DNA of 64,000 nt from Sipunculus nudus (lineage: Eukaryota; Annelida; Sipuncula; Golfingiida; Sipunculidae): the NCBI GenBank assembly GCA_026874595.1, contig CM049316.1, positions 18,313,839-18,377,838 on the forward strand. The letters run 5' to 3'. Position 1 is the stretch's first letter; every line of letters starts with the position of its first letter. The position numbers and the translations under genes were made by a program. This document shows, piece after piece, positions 12,989 through 23,252 of the stretch. The notes beneath the pieces are model-generated. The model searched no databases. It was not told where the DNA came from and worked only from the letters and a program-made list of their open reading frames with translations.

Positions 12989-13347
12989 CACTAATAAACC
13001 AAATGTCTTACTCATATTAGATTGAACACGGACAGGAATCTGTTTCTCTCTGTTCATTGGACTTTAGTTTATATTTTAAAAAACGAGCGTTCAAAAGACG
13101 GGCTATTAATCAGAGTTCTTTATCGAGTGACCTTACAAAATGAAAAATGACGCTGTTGATTTGATTGATAAAGTCATCATTTGTGCTCTCTTGGTGAGTA
13201 AATACGGCCGAATATATTATTTGATTGCAGGTTCCTGATTCGGCAATTCTTGAATGCAGCTCGGAGACGAACATGGAGGGGAAGGATTTCTTTCTCGGAC
13301 CTAAGGCTGACTTTAGTCTGAAGAAGGTCAAGGACATGACTTCTTGA
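5677..13347 (+). CDS. PhyH-family Fe(II)/2-oxoglutarate dioxygenase, copy A (L-proline trans-4-hydroxylase-like), 7 exons
   Basis: Coding exons: 5677-5692, 5874-5952, 7216-7408, 8319-8410, 8897-8987, 11507-11788 and 13231-13347. They join in phase to 870 nt, 289 residues plus TGA. Seen: the jelly-roll core with the iron-binding HxD motif (H123-Q-D125), distal H212 in [11 protein letters not shown], and R223 eleven residues later in SDRRWAF, the spacing expected for the 2-oxoglutarate-binding Arg in PhyH and EctD proteins. There is no signal peptide, membrane segment or C-terminal SKL, so a soluble, probably cytosolic, enzyme is inferred. Family knowledge: such enzymes hydroxylate a small substrate with O2 and 2-oxoglutarate. 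Invertebrate members with the motifs VWHQDYGYW and HPQYTKL are usually named L-proline trans-4-hydroxylase-like; the actual substrate is not determined. The start ATG (gccATGA) lies in a tiny first exon, MRPNS. Intron 5 has a GC donor. Length is typical of the family. Confidence 0.92.
5874..5952 (+). CDS. PhyH copy A, exon 2
   Basis: Acceptor ttatttcAG at 5872-5873, donor GTAGGT after TTT CG. It encodes residues 6-32, starting [17 protein letters not shown] and ending NGYVIFR. Family knowledge: this is the N-terminal helix followed by the DGYVxFR-like strand. Confidence 0.92.
7216..7408 (+). CDS. PhyH copy A, exon 3
   Basis: Acceptor ctaCAG, donor GTAAGA. It encodes residues 32-96 from [18 protein letters not shown] to KMAGTFEA. 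It includes the conserved LWNHPGND stretch that precedes the substrate-side strand. GC content is clearly above the flanking introns. Confidence 0.95.
8319..8410 (+). CDS. PhyH copy A, exon 4 (HxD iron-binding motif)
   Basis: Acceptor follows a T-rich tract (cacttcAG), donor GTGGGT. It encodes residues 97-127, [17 protein letters not shown] through VWHQDYG. H123 and D125 are the first two iron ligands. Confidence 0.96.
8577..8777. mobile_element. Short TIR element (CGGATCCAG family) in intron 4, copy A
   Basis: The ends are CATGGGCGGATCCAG and ...CCGCTTCTG, imperfect inverted repeats, flanked by a perfect 5-bp duplication TCAAT (8572-8576 and 8778-8782). It has no ORF and contains a G-run. 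The orthologous insertion is present in copy B at 36297-36500, so it predates the segmental duplication. Related copies lie at 50925-51085 and 55554-55750. Confidence 0.65.
8897..8987 (+). CDS. PhyH copy A, exon 5 (followed by a GC donor)
   Basis: Acceptor gcggcAG. It encodes residues 127-157, [16 protein letters not shown] to NGCLQ. The donor is CAG|GCAAGT, a consensus GC-AG intron start; no in-frame GT donor nearby gives the right phase for exon 6. The same donor is in copy B. Confidence 0.93.
9303..11377. mobile_element. 2.1-kb non-autonomous DNA transposon in intron 5 of copy A
   Basis: It starts CAGTGGCGGATCCAG and ends CTGGATCCGCCCCTG, a 15-bp inverted repeat with one mismatch. ATATA directly abuts both ends, a likely 5-bp target duplication. 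Copy B lacks the whole segment: its intron 5 is 455 bp against 2519 bp here, and its sequence around 37040 runs straight through the junction. The interior has no transposase ORF that I can see. It includes a C-run (9341-9361), AT-rich filler and a (TA)n tract near the right end. The termini place it with the short CGGATCCAG elements. Confidence 0.75.
11222..11278. repeat. (TA)n microsatellite
   Basis: Perfect TA tract of about 56 bp inside the 2.1-kb insertion of intron 5. Confidence 0.9.
11507..11788 (+). CDS. PhyH copy A, exon 6 (distal His and 2OG Arg)
   Basis: Acceptor ttctAG, donor GTCCGT. It encodes residues 158-251, [17 protein letters not shown] to YTKLHK. It contains [19 protein letters not shown] with iron ligand H212, and DRRW with R223. 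This is the largest exon (282 nt). Confidence 0.96.
12947..12987. repeat. (TC)n microsatellite, intron 6 of copy A
   Basis: TC dinucleotide tract of about 40 bp in intron 6. Copy B has the matching tract at 38483-38529, slightly longer. Confidence 0.9.
13231..13347 (+). CDS. PhyH copy A, exon 7 (C-terminus and stop)
   Basis: Acceptor gattgcAG. It encodes residues 252-289, [17 protein letters not shown] to KKVKDMTS, then TGA. The VP(D/N)SAI opening is typical of the invertebrate subfamily. The C-terminus has no peroxisomal SKL-type signal. Confidence 0.92.
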   Translation, partial: VPDSAILECSSETNMEGKDFFLGPKADFSLKKVKDMTS

Positions 13348-13466
13348 ACCCTTGAACCTTGAACTTGGAAATTTTAAACCGATTACATGTTAGCTAATAT
13401 AAACTGGATATAGCGTTTAGTCTGAGGTCAAAATGATTAGTTTGCATCAGAAGGAAAGCTTGGTCA

Positions 13467-13472
13467 AATAAA
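13467..13472 (+). terminator. Candidate poly(A) signal of PhyH copy A
   Basis: AATAAA about 120 bp after the stop codon. It is the first canonical hexamer downstream. Copy B has lost the hexamer at the equivalent place. Confidence 0.4.
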
Positions 13473-14774
13473 ACATAATTCAACATATTATAATATCAAT
13501 GATTAGTTAATTATGTTTAGACAGGTTTCATTCTCAGATACGGATATATACTATAATGAAGTAATTACTTAGAAAATGTAATTTATCTACAGACATGTTT
13601 AATTATAGTGGCAACATTTGTCCTCCCTCGATAAAGACATGCTTTGGACTGCATGTGTATATCTTAATCGTCATCTAGACAATTTGCCATCAGCTTGTTT
13701 AGCTTTCCGTGATATAGAAAAAACTTTAGTAAGGTGATTCTTTTCACAACAACACTACCGCCTTCTGGTGGACACTAAGGAAAACAAGGCTTCGGGTAAA
13801 GGCTAGGAGCTGCTAAGAACTAAATGGTGCGCGTCTTTAACAGTGGACATTTAATGTTTTATGCCGGGGAAAGAAAATTATATGAAAAGTGTTTCCTTTC
13901 AATATTATAGCAGACCACGGGTACACGGGACCGAAGGCTCAGTGACCCGCATCTGATTGGGCTTACATTAAACTGTTCGGAGCATGCGTGAGAAATGGGT
14001 CCGTCGTTTTGCTGTAAGAAAGAATTGAAACCAAGATCTGCATGGCTACAGCACCCTGTCCAACCCTGTCTTTTTCTGGAATGCCTCAGTAACCTTTTGA
14101 AATTTTGACAGGAAAGGGCATGTCCGGGTTAAAACCTAAGAGGGTATTAATACATTATTAATCAATTATTAGTTTTTAATCTCTCTCCTGTGGTTTGGCA
14201 GAGAGAATGTATACTCGTCTTTCGCTTTGCACTCACCATATGAAAACTTTTCAGCCTCCAAAATGCAGGAGTTAATTCGTGTTGACCACTACTTTGAAGA
14301 GCGACAACAAAGGCCCGCTATAAATATACTGTACTTTTTGAACGACGTAGTTATAACAAGCAACGCAGGGAATGCCCGAGGCTAACACAAACATAAAAGG
14401 TCACAAAACGGTCTGCAAGATCTTGTTTGTGATGGAAATTTCCTTTTTGAGTCGGTACAAGGAAGCTTAAATACACAAAATGCGTCTTTCTCACAACACG
14501 CCAATCTGTACACAAGTGCGTTTCTTTTCCTTTGCAGGTTGCGGCGACACTGTACCAAATTTCACATAATCATTTTTATTCTGTCATTTTAATACAATTT
14601 TTCATAAATTTACATGACCGACGATAAAAGTGAAATAACATACCGCAATATTGCATTTGGTCGCTTTTTCATGGAGTGATGTCGGGCCACACAAAGGTGA
14701 TGACATGGACCAATCTACCCGAAGTCGGAAGAAAATAAATACTGATTTATATTAAAATATTTAAGGTCACATGG
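13473..14774. other. Non-coding: end of unit A and start of spacer
   Basis: Up to about 13951 this is 3' flank shared with unit B. From there to 14774 it is unique to the spacer. I see no ORF with coding character and no clear element ends. Confidence 0.5.
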
Positions 14775-15240
14775 TTACAATAAATGACCCCAACTCAAAA
14801 TCGCCTCCGGACAACTCCGCCCTTATGCATGACAAACAGAATGAATGTATATTCTTTACTCCCAGTACATGTTTAGGAGTACAGTAAAACCCCGGACTGA
14901 GGACACCCCTCAGGGGCGGAAATCCCGACTAACGGACATTTTTTAGGCCGACCAAGCTTTTTTTTTTTTTTTTGTATTTTCTTTTCTTTTCTTTAAGGAA
15001 CAATAAATTTATTTACAATAAATGACCCCAACTCAAAATCGCCTCCGGACAACTCCGCCCTTATGCATGACAAACAGAATGAATGTATATTCTTTACTCC
15101 CAGTACATGTTTAGGAGTACAGTAAAACCCCGGACTGAGGACACCCCTCAGGGGCGGAAATCCCGACTAACGGACATTTTTTAGGCCGACCAAGCTTTTT
15201 TTTTTTTTTTTTGTATTTTCTTTTCTTTTCTTTAAGGAAC
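14775..15240. repeat. Recent direct tandem duplication, unit 238-239 bp, with Tigger/pogo-like terminus
   Basis: 14775-15001 and 15013-15240 are nearly identical; the visible difference is one T in a poly-T run. Each unit contains TACAGTAAAACCCCGGACTG (14879-14898 and 15117-15136), which looks like the end of a Tigger/pogo MITE at a TA target, followed by CCGACTAACGGACAT words. I cannot find the matching opposite terminus with confidence. Confidence 0.8.
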
Positions 15241-16176
15241 CACTCTGGTGCGGAAACCCTGCTTTTCAGGACAACGGACACTTTTTGTCCCTTCAATGGC
15301 TAAAATCACCCCGGCTAACGGACATCCAAGTGGCCGCCCCGATCGAAATACTTTGAAATTGCACATCTGGTCTGTTTCCGTTACGCCTTATCTATCTATA
15401 TAATTAATACGGAGTTGTTGTTTTTTCTAGACCACGGTTTACCTGCTTCCGTTCTGATTTGACTCTCCAAATTCGGTAGACGTATCGGTGGTGCGCTCTT
15501 CTAGGACAAGTTTGTTTTATTTTGCGGGATTATGTCCTATTAAGCTGAATGATTAACAATTTTAATATTTCCCCATTAGGTGCCCCTATTTCTTTTGTGC
15601 TGCGAGGTCCACCACGCCTGTGACGCTTTTTCTGGAGGCGCCTCGAGGATTTTCACTTGCCTGTTAAGGTCATGGCCAGAGCGCATGTCCTGCCCAAAAG
15701 GCATTTCCGTGCAATACGCGGTCACGCAGGTCCACTATAATCCCCATTGATCCCCCATGTCCATTGTAACGCCTCTAAAGGAATTTTCTCTCTCAAAAGG
15801 AAGTAAAGGCTTTTACCCCAAAGACCACATGACTCCGCTTTCAATGCGAGGGCTTTTCAGTTTGGTCAACACTGGGCACTTAGTCCAGTGATGTGACCAC
15901 CGTTTGACAAATTTGTTATGGGTTACAGGCATGTTTATGTTTATACATTCAAATATATCTTTCCATGATAACCATGGTTTCAAACGTTCGACCAGGTCAT
16001 GTGTTTTATGAAGTTTTTCTTCAAAAAGAAGGGCAGGGTGGGTTCACATATATTTGTTAAGATCCATTGTCTGTAAGGACGGCGAAATATGAAATAAAAT
16101 ATCACCAGTACATCTTTAAATTGATAACAAATTAGAATTTGTAGTCAGGGCGTACAGACCTCCCCTCGACCAGAAT

Positions 16177-16540
16177 TAGGGCTGTATCAATATATCGATA
16201 TATCGATACGAATCGATACACGCCGTCGATACGATAACCGAAATGCGTTACATGCTGTATTGGTCGTATCGATTGATTGCTAATGAATAGGGATATAACT
16301 CTATCAATAAATATAACCATGACAATTTATAAATCTAAATGCACTGTATATTTTTGCTTTGGCTTTTAAGACTTGTTAATAAATGTATATATACATGCAC
16401 GTCAGTACTTCCATGACAAGCAGGGGCATGTGAGCGATAATAGGAGAATGATATTGACGTTCCTCTTTATTAATGAAATCGAAATCCACATCACATATTG
16501 CTACTAGGAACAAGGTACATTCACGTTTATATCTTATCTT

Positions 16541-16593
<53 letters not shown>

Positions 16594-17187
16594 TCTGTGA
16601 CCTGAACAGGGCATTTATTCGCTTATGATATATCATTTTATCTCTAATTTTTATTTTCGCAACCGGTCATAGGTTCCTCGGAACCCCCGCGTTCAACATC
16701 AGATGTCAGATAAATGGTTGAAGCCTGGTAACAAATCCTGTACATACACGAGATCGAGTGACTAATGGGATTCATTTTCACAGAAATATACAAAACTGGG
16801 TAATTACATGACATAAAAAATACAGCCTATGATCTTCCCCACCAGATGCAATAAAACAGTGTTTGTGCATGGGGGGGGGGGGGGATGCTAAGGGCCCAAA
16901 GAAGATCGAGATTTTGGTAGTCTTGATTAGATAGATTTTGACAATTAAAATCAACTTGTCTGTTTATTTATTTAATATCAAGTTTAAGCTGCTTAAGTGC
17001 ATAGCATACTAAATATTTTGTAGGCCTATATGTTAAAATAAAAAATTAAATAAAAACAAGAAACAGAGATTTTATTTAGAAATGATAAACAAAGAAAAAT
17101 AAACGTATCGTCAATACGTATCGGTATCGAATTAACTGTATCGCAATACGTATTGTACCGGACGAGGCGGACCGATACCCAGCCCTA
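16177..17187. mobile_element. Non-autonomous hAT element, 1011 bp
   Basis: It starts TAGGGCTGTATC and ends GATACCCAGCCCTA; TAGGGCTG is the shared inverted terminus. It is flanked by a perfect 8-bp direct repeat ACCAGAAT (16169-16176 and 17188-17195), diagnostic of hAT insertion. Subterminal zones at both ends are packed with TATCG/CGATA words. The interior is AT-rich with a (TA)n tract and shows no transposase. Confidence 0.88.
16541..16590. repeat. (TA)n microsatellite
   Basis: TA tract with one interruption inside the hAT element. Confidence 0.9.
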
Positions 17188-17454
17188 ACCAGAATGTCCT
17201 TTAATATCAGTCAGTTCACGTGTGTGCGTTTCATGTGTGAACACTCTCATGCTTCAGTAACACGAGTTCGCCTTGCGAGTGGCAGAACAAATAAATACAA
17301 AAGGTCCTTTGTCATAATGGTTCATAAGAAAATATATATTGTGGTGATTCTTATTACCTCAAAAATGAAAAGATATTGATATGTCTTTACCCTAACACTC
17401 TACCAATGTTCAGCAAGCCCTTTTTCGCCCTTTTTCAGAGGCGACCTGAAACCC

Positions 17455-18045
17455 CCACTGAACCCCATTTCCATTATATCGCCTGTTAAGGAATTTTACT
17501 CTGTCAAAAGGGAGTAAAGATTTTTAATTCAACCGCAGAATACATGTCCAAATGAATCCTTTAATAGGGAGCTCGTTTCCGATGAGTGGATACAAAGAGC
17601 CGAGACCCTTTACACGATCACCGTTTTATAGGTTTACAGGTATGTTGATTTTTATACGTTAAAAAGTATATTTCTATGATATCCATGGTTTTAAAGGTTC
17701 GGTCGATTTATGGGTTGTTTGAAAAAAGTTTTTTTTTCTAAAGGAAGCCCGGGGGGGGAGATTGCACACACTTCTAAGGGTCCCCAATCTCTTTGGGACT
17801 TTGAAACCCCCGCCTGAATCTACTTATCGGTCGTTACTTCATACGTTCACCTGTCATGTAAAACATTGTCATGATTCAGAAACACGGGTTCGAGGCGAGT
17901 GGCAGAACAACTGCATACGAATGGGCGGATTCTACTCAGGGAAAAAGGAATAGCCCCTTATAATTATTCCTTTGTGGAATTGTGACTATGGGACCTAAGA
18001 AAAAATATATATTATGTTGACTCCGATTACTTCCAAAAATGTAGT
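17455..18045. repeat. Diverged tandem repeat, second unit
   Basis: Downstream partner of the unit at 15740-17400 and uninterrupted by the hAT element. A short G-run lies at 17751-17758. No gene is seen. Confidence 0.5.
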
Positions 18046-19402
18046 GGATTACGGATGTAGTTTTACACTACCCCTCTACAAATTTTTAACAAAATCTATT
18101 TATTACATTTTGCGTTAATTTGCTGAAAGACAATGCAACGAACCAAAGCTGAAGTGGTTTCTTTCCTAAATGCTGTCATCGAAATATCTCAACCTGCTTT
18201 CATTTATCTGGGAGAGTTGTCAATTTGGCAACAGACCTGCTTATTTCATGACAATTTACAGTAATTAAACCAAAAATTTAATACTGTTGGAATATATTTT
18301 TCTGGGCCTATCTTTTTCACATTGGCAGCTATACGTTTCGCGTACTAGAGACTTCAACGACATATGCATGTGTAAACAAATAACGCATGTGTCTGTTAAC
18401 ATGCCTTAGACAACGCCCTCAGCTGACTACACTTAATAAACATCATGTTTCACGATGTCGCCTTAGCTTCAACTAATACAAATCATACTTCATATAATTT
18501 CACGGTAGAATGCTTCCTTATACAATATCTACGATGACTCCGTATCAATGAAGATTTCGGACCTATGTTGTGTATCGGGAGAAAAAACTTCTCACTTAAA
18601 AATTCGTACACCCAGTATATGCCTCACGTCTCTTTCCAAAATTTATATTTTTGTGTGATTTCTGGAAAAGAATAATTTTTTCTATGTTAAAATTTTTGGG
18701 GAGGGTGTTCCTGGAGAATTTTAGCAGAAGTAATCTTTATATCATATAAGTGAATCACATGACAAAAGTTTTTTCCCCAAACCCTAGGATTAAAATATGC
18801 GTCGTTTAGTTCCTATGAGCTCATTAAAAAATATTCGTCAGATAGAGCCTTGGATTTTCCATGGGGGGGGGGGGGGCTATTATCACTTTAATGTTCATAT
18901 TATTTAAGTATATATCCAACAAATAAGACCTCGGTTAGTTTTACTCAATTTACCTTGTTTTAGCTGGATCATTTAAAGGTATTTATCCTTTTATCCATAG
19001 CAGTGCCCACAAAATGACAGAATTCATGGATTTTCTAATGAGCCGAGCTTTCAGTGCAGCAACATATTCATTCTAAATTCGGGCCACATTATTCTATATA
19101 TATTCGTCATACAAAAGTAATTTTCAACGAGTCAACACTTTTATTTTAATAATTTGAGTTATAAACAACATTTAGCAACACACTTTATGTACACAAACGT
19201 GAAGCGATTAAAGCATACCATATCCTACATTTCCTACAATGTTGTATCAGATGCGCACAGCGGTATTATCTCGAAATAGTATATATCTGTACAAAAATTG
19301 TTATGCGTTTTATTTCAATAAAGAGTGAAGAGGAAAAAGGAACATTGCCGGCCGACCGACCCCCCCCCCCTCGAAAATAAGAAGCATAAACATAAATTGA
19401 TA
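18046..19402. other. Non-coding spacer
   Basis: AT-rich sequence with a G-run near 18865 and a C-run near 19361. I see no coding signal, tRNA or complete element. Confidence 0.5.
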
Positions 19403-21581
19403 CACTGTAAAAAGTGAAAACATGTTTGGCGTTTCAAATGAACATGGCATTTTGTCCCAACTTTTGGCACACGTGTCAGGTACATATGGCGTTTTAAAAT
19501 AAGACATGTTTCAAATTCACGCTTTAACGTTTCAGCTTGAGACGGTACATGTGTCAACTTGAAACATGTTTCGGTGATGGGATTGAGACACGTTTTTCAA
19601 CATGTTTAGCGGGTATTACATGTCGTGCTGCTTACATGTCTCAACCTGAAACACGTATCACAAACACATGATTCGGAAAATCGGCGAACCACGAAACACG
19701 ATTTTGCGACATGTTTCAAAAGATAAACCACCTGTTTCATCTTGAAACTGGAAATAGTTTGAAGCACCAGTTTGTCCCAACTTTTGGCACACGTTTTCCT
19801 GTTTCAAACCCCATTTCACCTTTGTCATGTTTCAAAGTGTAAGAAACATGTTTGAAATAACTCCTCTTGCTTTACATTAAGTATTGATGAAAATCACAGG
19901 TTATACACAACATGCTATACACGACCAAGAACAAGGGATAACGACCCCAAAGTTCACCTGTGAATTTCTCACATATGACAATACTTGAAAAGCACAAGTT
20001 ACTCTTTAATTATTTCACAATAGAAAATTCCTGAAAGTTAATAGATCATTTCAACTACAAAATCATATAATTTCCAGCAGTTTACTATTTTTCCATTTTT
20101 TTTTAAATTTAACAAATATGCCCGTCACAGTTTTGAAAAATAATTGTTGGACCGACTCTCGTAAACAAAATACTTGTCAACAAGACATAACTATGCTGTA
20201 CACAAGTGAAACCAACATTAATGATTATCAAGTGCTGAAAATAAACAAAATTGAGGTCTCATGCAGCTTTTCCATAAAAAATGACCATGGAATCTACATC
20301 TAAAAAGAAATGAAAATATGTGGGCAAATTATAAGAATTGCAAGCCCAATTCAAGAGACAGAAACCAACTGCATCAACACAGGACTGTTTAAGGAGTGTG
20401 TATAATTAGTTCTACCATATATGTTAAAATATACTGACTTAAAGTCAGCTGAGCTTAGATCAAAATCAGTGAAGTAAAGAAGGATGAGCACTGTTTTGTG
20501 ATTCTGGAAAAAGTCAGCATACATCTAAGACCAGATTTAGCTAAAAATGTAAATGAAATCAACAAATTTACCAAGTGATATGCCTTCACCTAGATTAATA
20601 TATGTACAAAATATAGTGCAAATCATGCAATCATTTCTCAGATAAGCTACAATAAAATTTAGTTAGGCAAGTTCCCTTCAAAATTTGCTGGGTAACAAGA
20701 ATTAAATAAAAAAAATGCAAATACTTTCATATTTATGATTTGTTACATTTGGATTAAAGGTATCATTAGCTCCATTGCTCAAGTCAGATTCCTAATGGGC
20801 CCACAATACGCATACACAAACTAGCAAATAAATTACCAAAAATGTGGGGGCACCACAAGTTCCTGTATGTGGTGCACCTGGCACATTTTAAACATATGTA
20901 AAATAATCTAAAGTATCGCCACTAATAAGAAAAGATGTTAGTATCAATAGGTGAACAACAAACGACAGACAGACCAATCGTATAGTGCTGGAGCTCAAAG
21001 AGGTACTAATGAAGGTGCATACACTGTAGGGATATTGATACAGGGAAGACGCTTAATAAAAAATAATCATTTAAAATCATTAAAATACTTGATTTTAAAA
21101 TTAAAAGCATAAATTACAATAAATCAAAGTTGCATGAAAAAATACGTTATATATACCACTCATTAAACCATCCTTCATTGTTATTCTAAATCTTTTTTCT
21201 TGCAGATGAAAATCTGTAACAAAGTAACATGCAAAGAGTGTACAGATGCTCTTTTGAAATTACAGACGATTCTGTTGACTAAAACAAGCTGACTGAAAAC
21301 TCTTGCCATAGTCTTTTATAATTCTGTGAATGATGAATAAAAATTGCAAAAAAAATGTCCACTAATAAATACTTGATAAATTACTGAGGATCATATATGC
21401 TAGAGATAAGCTTGAGGGTGTCTAAGCATAACTTCTTTAAATTACAAAGTGACTTTTAGAAATTGAATTACTCTTGCTTGGTAGAAGTACCTGAAAACAA
21501 TGTTCCACTACTACACATATCTGCTGAAAACAAAGTTTGCCAAAGTGCAAGTTGTCCTTATACTTGACTATTTGTCAAGGT

Positions 21582-21887
21582 TTACTTCTTTAAACTGTCA
21601 ACAAATTCCTTGTAAGAAATAGACTTACTGTTGTTTGGAACAGGTGCCTTAAAACAATGTTCCTGGAATAGATTCAGTAACTGACAAAAATCTCTGGGAT
21701 AATTTAAATACAGTATACAAAGGACCAAGCAAGCAGCAGGTAAAAGCTTCTCTAAATTAATCCAGCGCCATTTAAGGCACATATTTCTATACCATCTCCA
21801 ACTATGGCTGCTGATCTCATCATAGATAAAGACGATAAAAGGCTCAGCTCCTTCAGCAGACTTGAATGTGTTTTCAGTAACATCCTC
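21582..21887 (-). CDS. Candidate terminal exon of an unknown gene inside the CACTA-like element
   Basis: On the minus strand a long T-tract ending ttgcAG-type (gcaAG) is followed by 101 codons and a TAA. The product begins EDVTENTFKSAEGAEPFIVF, has the stretch LPAACLVLCILYLNYPRDF in the middle and ends YKEFVDSLKK. The LNYP-plus-LFQE layout loosely recalls C-terminal parts of uncharacterised proteins in animal repeats, but I cannot assign a family. GC content is higher than the surrounding element, and an open frame of this length is unusual here. Other exons are missing or not recognised. Confidence 0.35.
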   Translation of the reverse strand, partial: EDVTENTFKSAEGAEPFIVFIYDEISSHSWRWYRNMCLKWRWINLEKLLPAACLVLCILYLNYPRDFCQLLNLFQEHCFKAPVPNNSKSISYKEFVDSLKK

Positions 21888-23023
21888 CTTGCAAAAAAAA
21901 AAGAATTGAATCATATATATGAGCTAACAGGAGCAAATCTTGTAGAATAACTGATATTCTCAAAATAACAATTTTATATGCCAACATGTTCCAGATACAA
22001 CTTATGTTATACATCATATGGGGCAATCCAAAATCAACATTGATACCAAGTTTCAATTTAATCAGTGCATAAGGCAATAGGATCTGATGCTTTTGTACAT
22101 GTAATCATAGTAAAAGTGCTTAATTAGGGGAAAGGATAGTGGCATAATTCCTCTTAATACTCTCCATGAGCAATTTATGCATATCAAATATCAGGAGAAT
22201 ATATATGAACCCTGATTTTACATAATCACATGTCTGTTGTAACCTGGGAGTTACCAGCAATAGTGCATAATATTAAAAAATGCCACACCTATTCTTGTTT
22301 ATCAAACTAATCATGACTAATACACATGCACAGTTCTTATTATGATAAGAGATTTATCCACTGCTTAGAAACTGACACCAATGATTTAGCAGTAAAAACA
22401 ATAGGAATAAAAATGCATTAAACAAATGATTAAATATGTTTCCTTACTTATCTTATACTTATCCACCCCACTGCTACCTCACTGCTTAAGAACAGTATTT
22501 AAACATTATATTGAGCTCTTCTTCAATGTGAAAAATATCAATTTTAGTTCATGTAATGTGTTTTAAAAGTTCTTTCAATTTTCAGTGAACTCCAGACATT
22601 CTAAGATATGATAAAAAAAAGCTCAGCCAAGTCACCTAATGAAAACCTTTTTACAGGGAAATATTAATTATTATTTGAGCACATATGAAATGGGTCAAAT
22701 CTGACTTTGAATTGTAATCATTGCCATAATACGAACCTTTTATTTGAAATCTGCCCATATCCTGAAATATCCACTACAGCTGAATTAATTAACACCCCCC
22801 CCCCCCCCCTTTCCCATCTCTGGACCAAAGTGTATCATGTTAGACCTGATGGACCCCAGGTCTAGCATAGGACACAAGGGTCCAGAGATGGACTCATCCC
22901 CCCCTCCCCCCGCCCACCATCACCACAATCCCCCCCCCCCCCCATACACACACACAATGCTGATGCAATAAGAAAAAAGCGGTGTTTGAATGAACGATTT
23001 CTTAATTGATATACCGACCTCAC

Positions 23024-23252
23024 TTTGGCCCATGATATAACATCGTCTAGCGAAGAGTGGCTGTTGAACCGGTTGACGTCTGTTTTTTTTCAGTATTAGA
23101 TGACGGCATTTCAGTTGGAATGCTTCTGCTTGCTCAGACTTAAATTCAAGTGACGAAATATTGAACCGAAAAGGCAAAAAATGGAGCCGTTGAAATATAT
23201 GACTGCTTAAAACACGTATCAAACATATCTCAGACATGTCTTGGTGTTTCAA
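23024..23252 (-). CDS. Candidate 5' exon near the right end of the CACTA-like element
   Basis: Open frame with ATG at 23252 and possible donor CAAA|GTGAGG at 23024. The middle contains FKSEQAEAFQLKCRHLILKK and RRQPVQQPLFARRCY, basic and without runs of low-complexity residues. It overlaps the subterminal repeat zone at its start, so the true start is uncertain. Phase does not fit directly to the exon at 21582-21887, so another exon would be needed. Function unknown. Confidence 0.2.

Larger units (their letters stand above)
1..13951. repeat. Tandem segmental duplication, unit A (left end outside window)
   Basis: This block aligns almost collinearly with 23390-39511. The first bases of the window already match 23391 onward, so the unit probably begins before position 1. 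Matching blocks, by eye: 1-3055 with 23390-26454; 3085-4820 with 27615-29425; 4841-5690 with 31381-32226; 5693-9302 with 32228-37040; and 11378-13951 with 37041-39511. Similarity ends near the phrase 'accgaag(g/t)ctca(g/t)tgacccgc' at 13931-13951. The unit carries PhyH gene copy A. Insertions and deletions between the units are mostly transposons, listed separately. Start-to-start distance is about 23.4 kb. Confidence 0.9.
15740..17400. repeat. Diverged tandem repeat, first unit (split by a hAT element)
   Basis: 15740-16060 and 17196-17395 match, in order and with many changes, 17455-17740 and 17810-18045. Shared phrases include the 'aaggaatttt' to 'agtaaag' stretch and the 'aacacg(a/g)gttcg' to 'gagtggcagaacaa' stretch. 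The hAT element at 16177-17187 interrupts this unit only. Confidence 0.55.
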
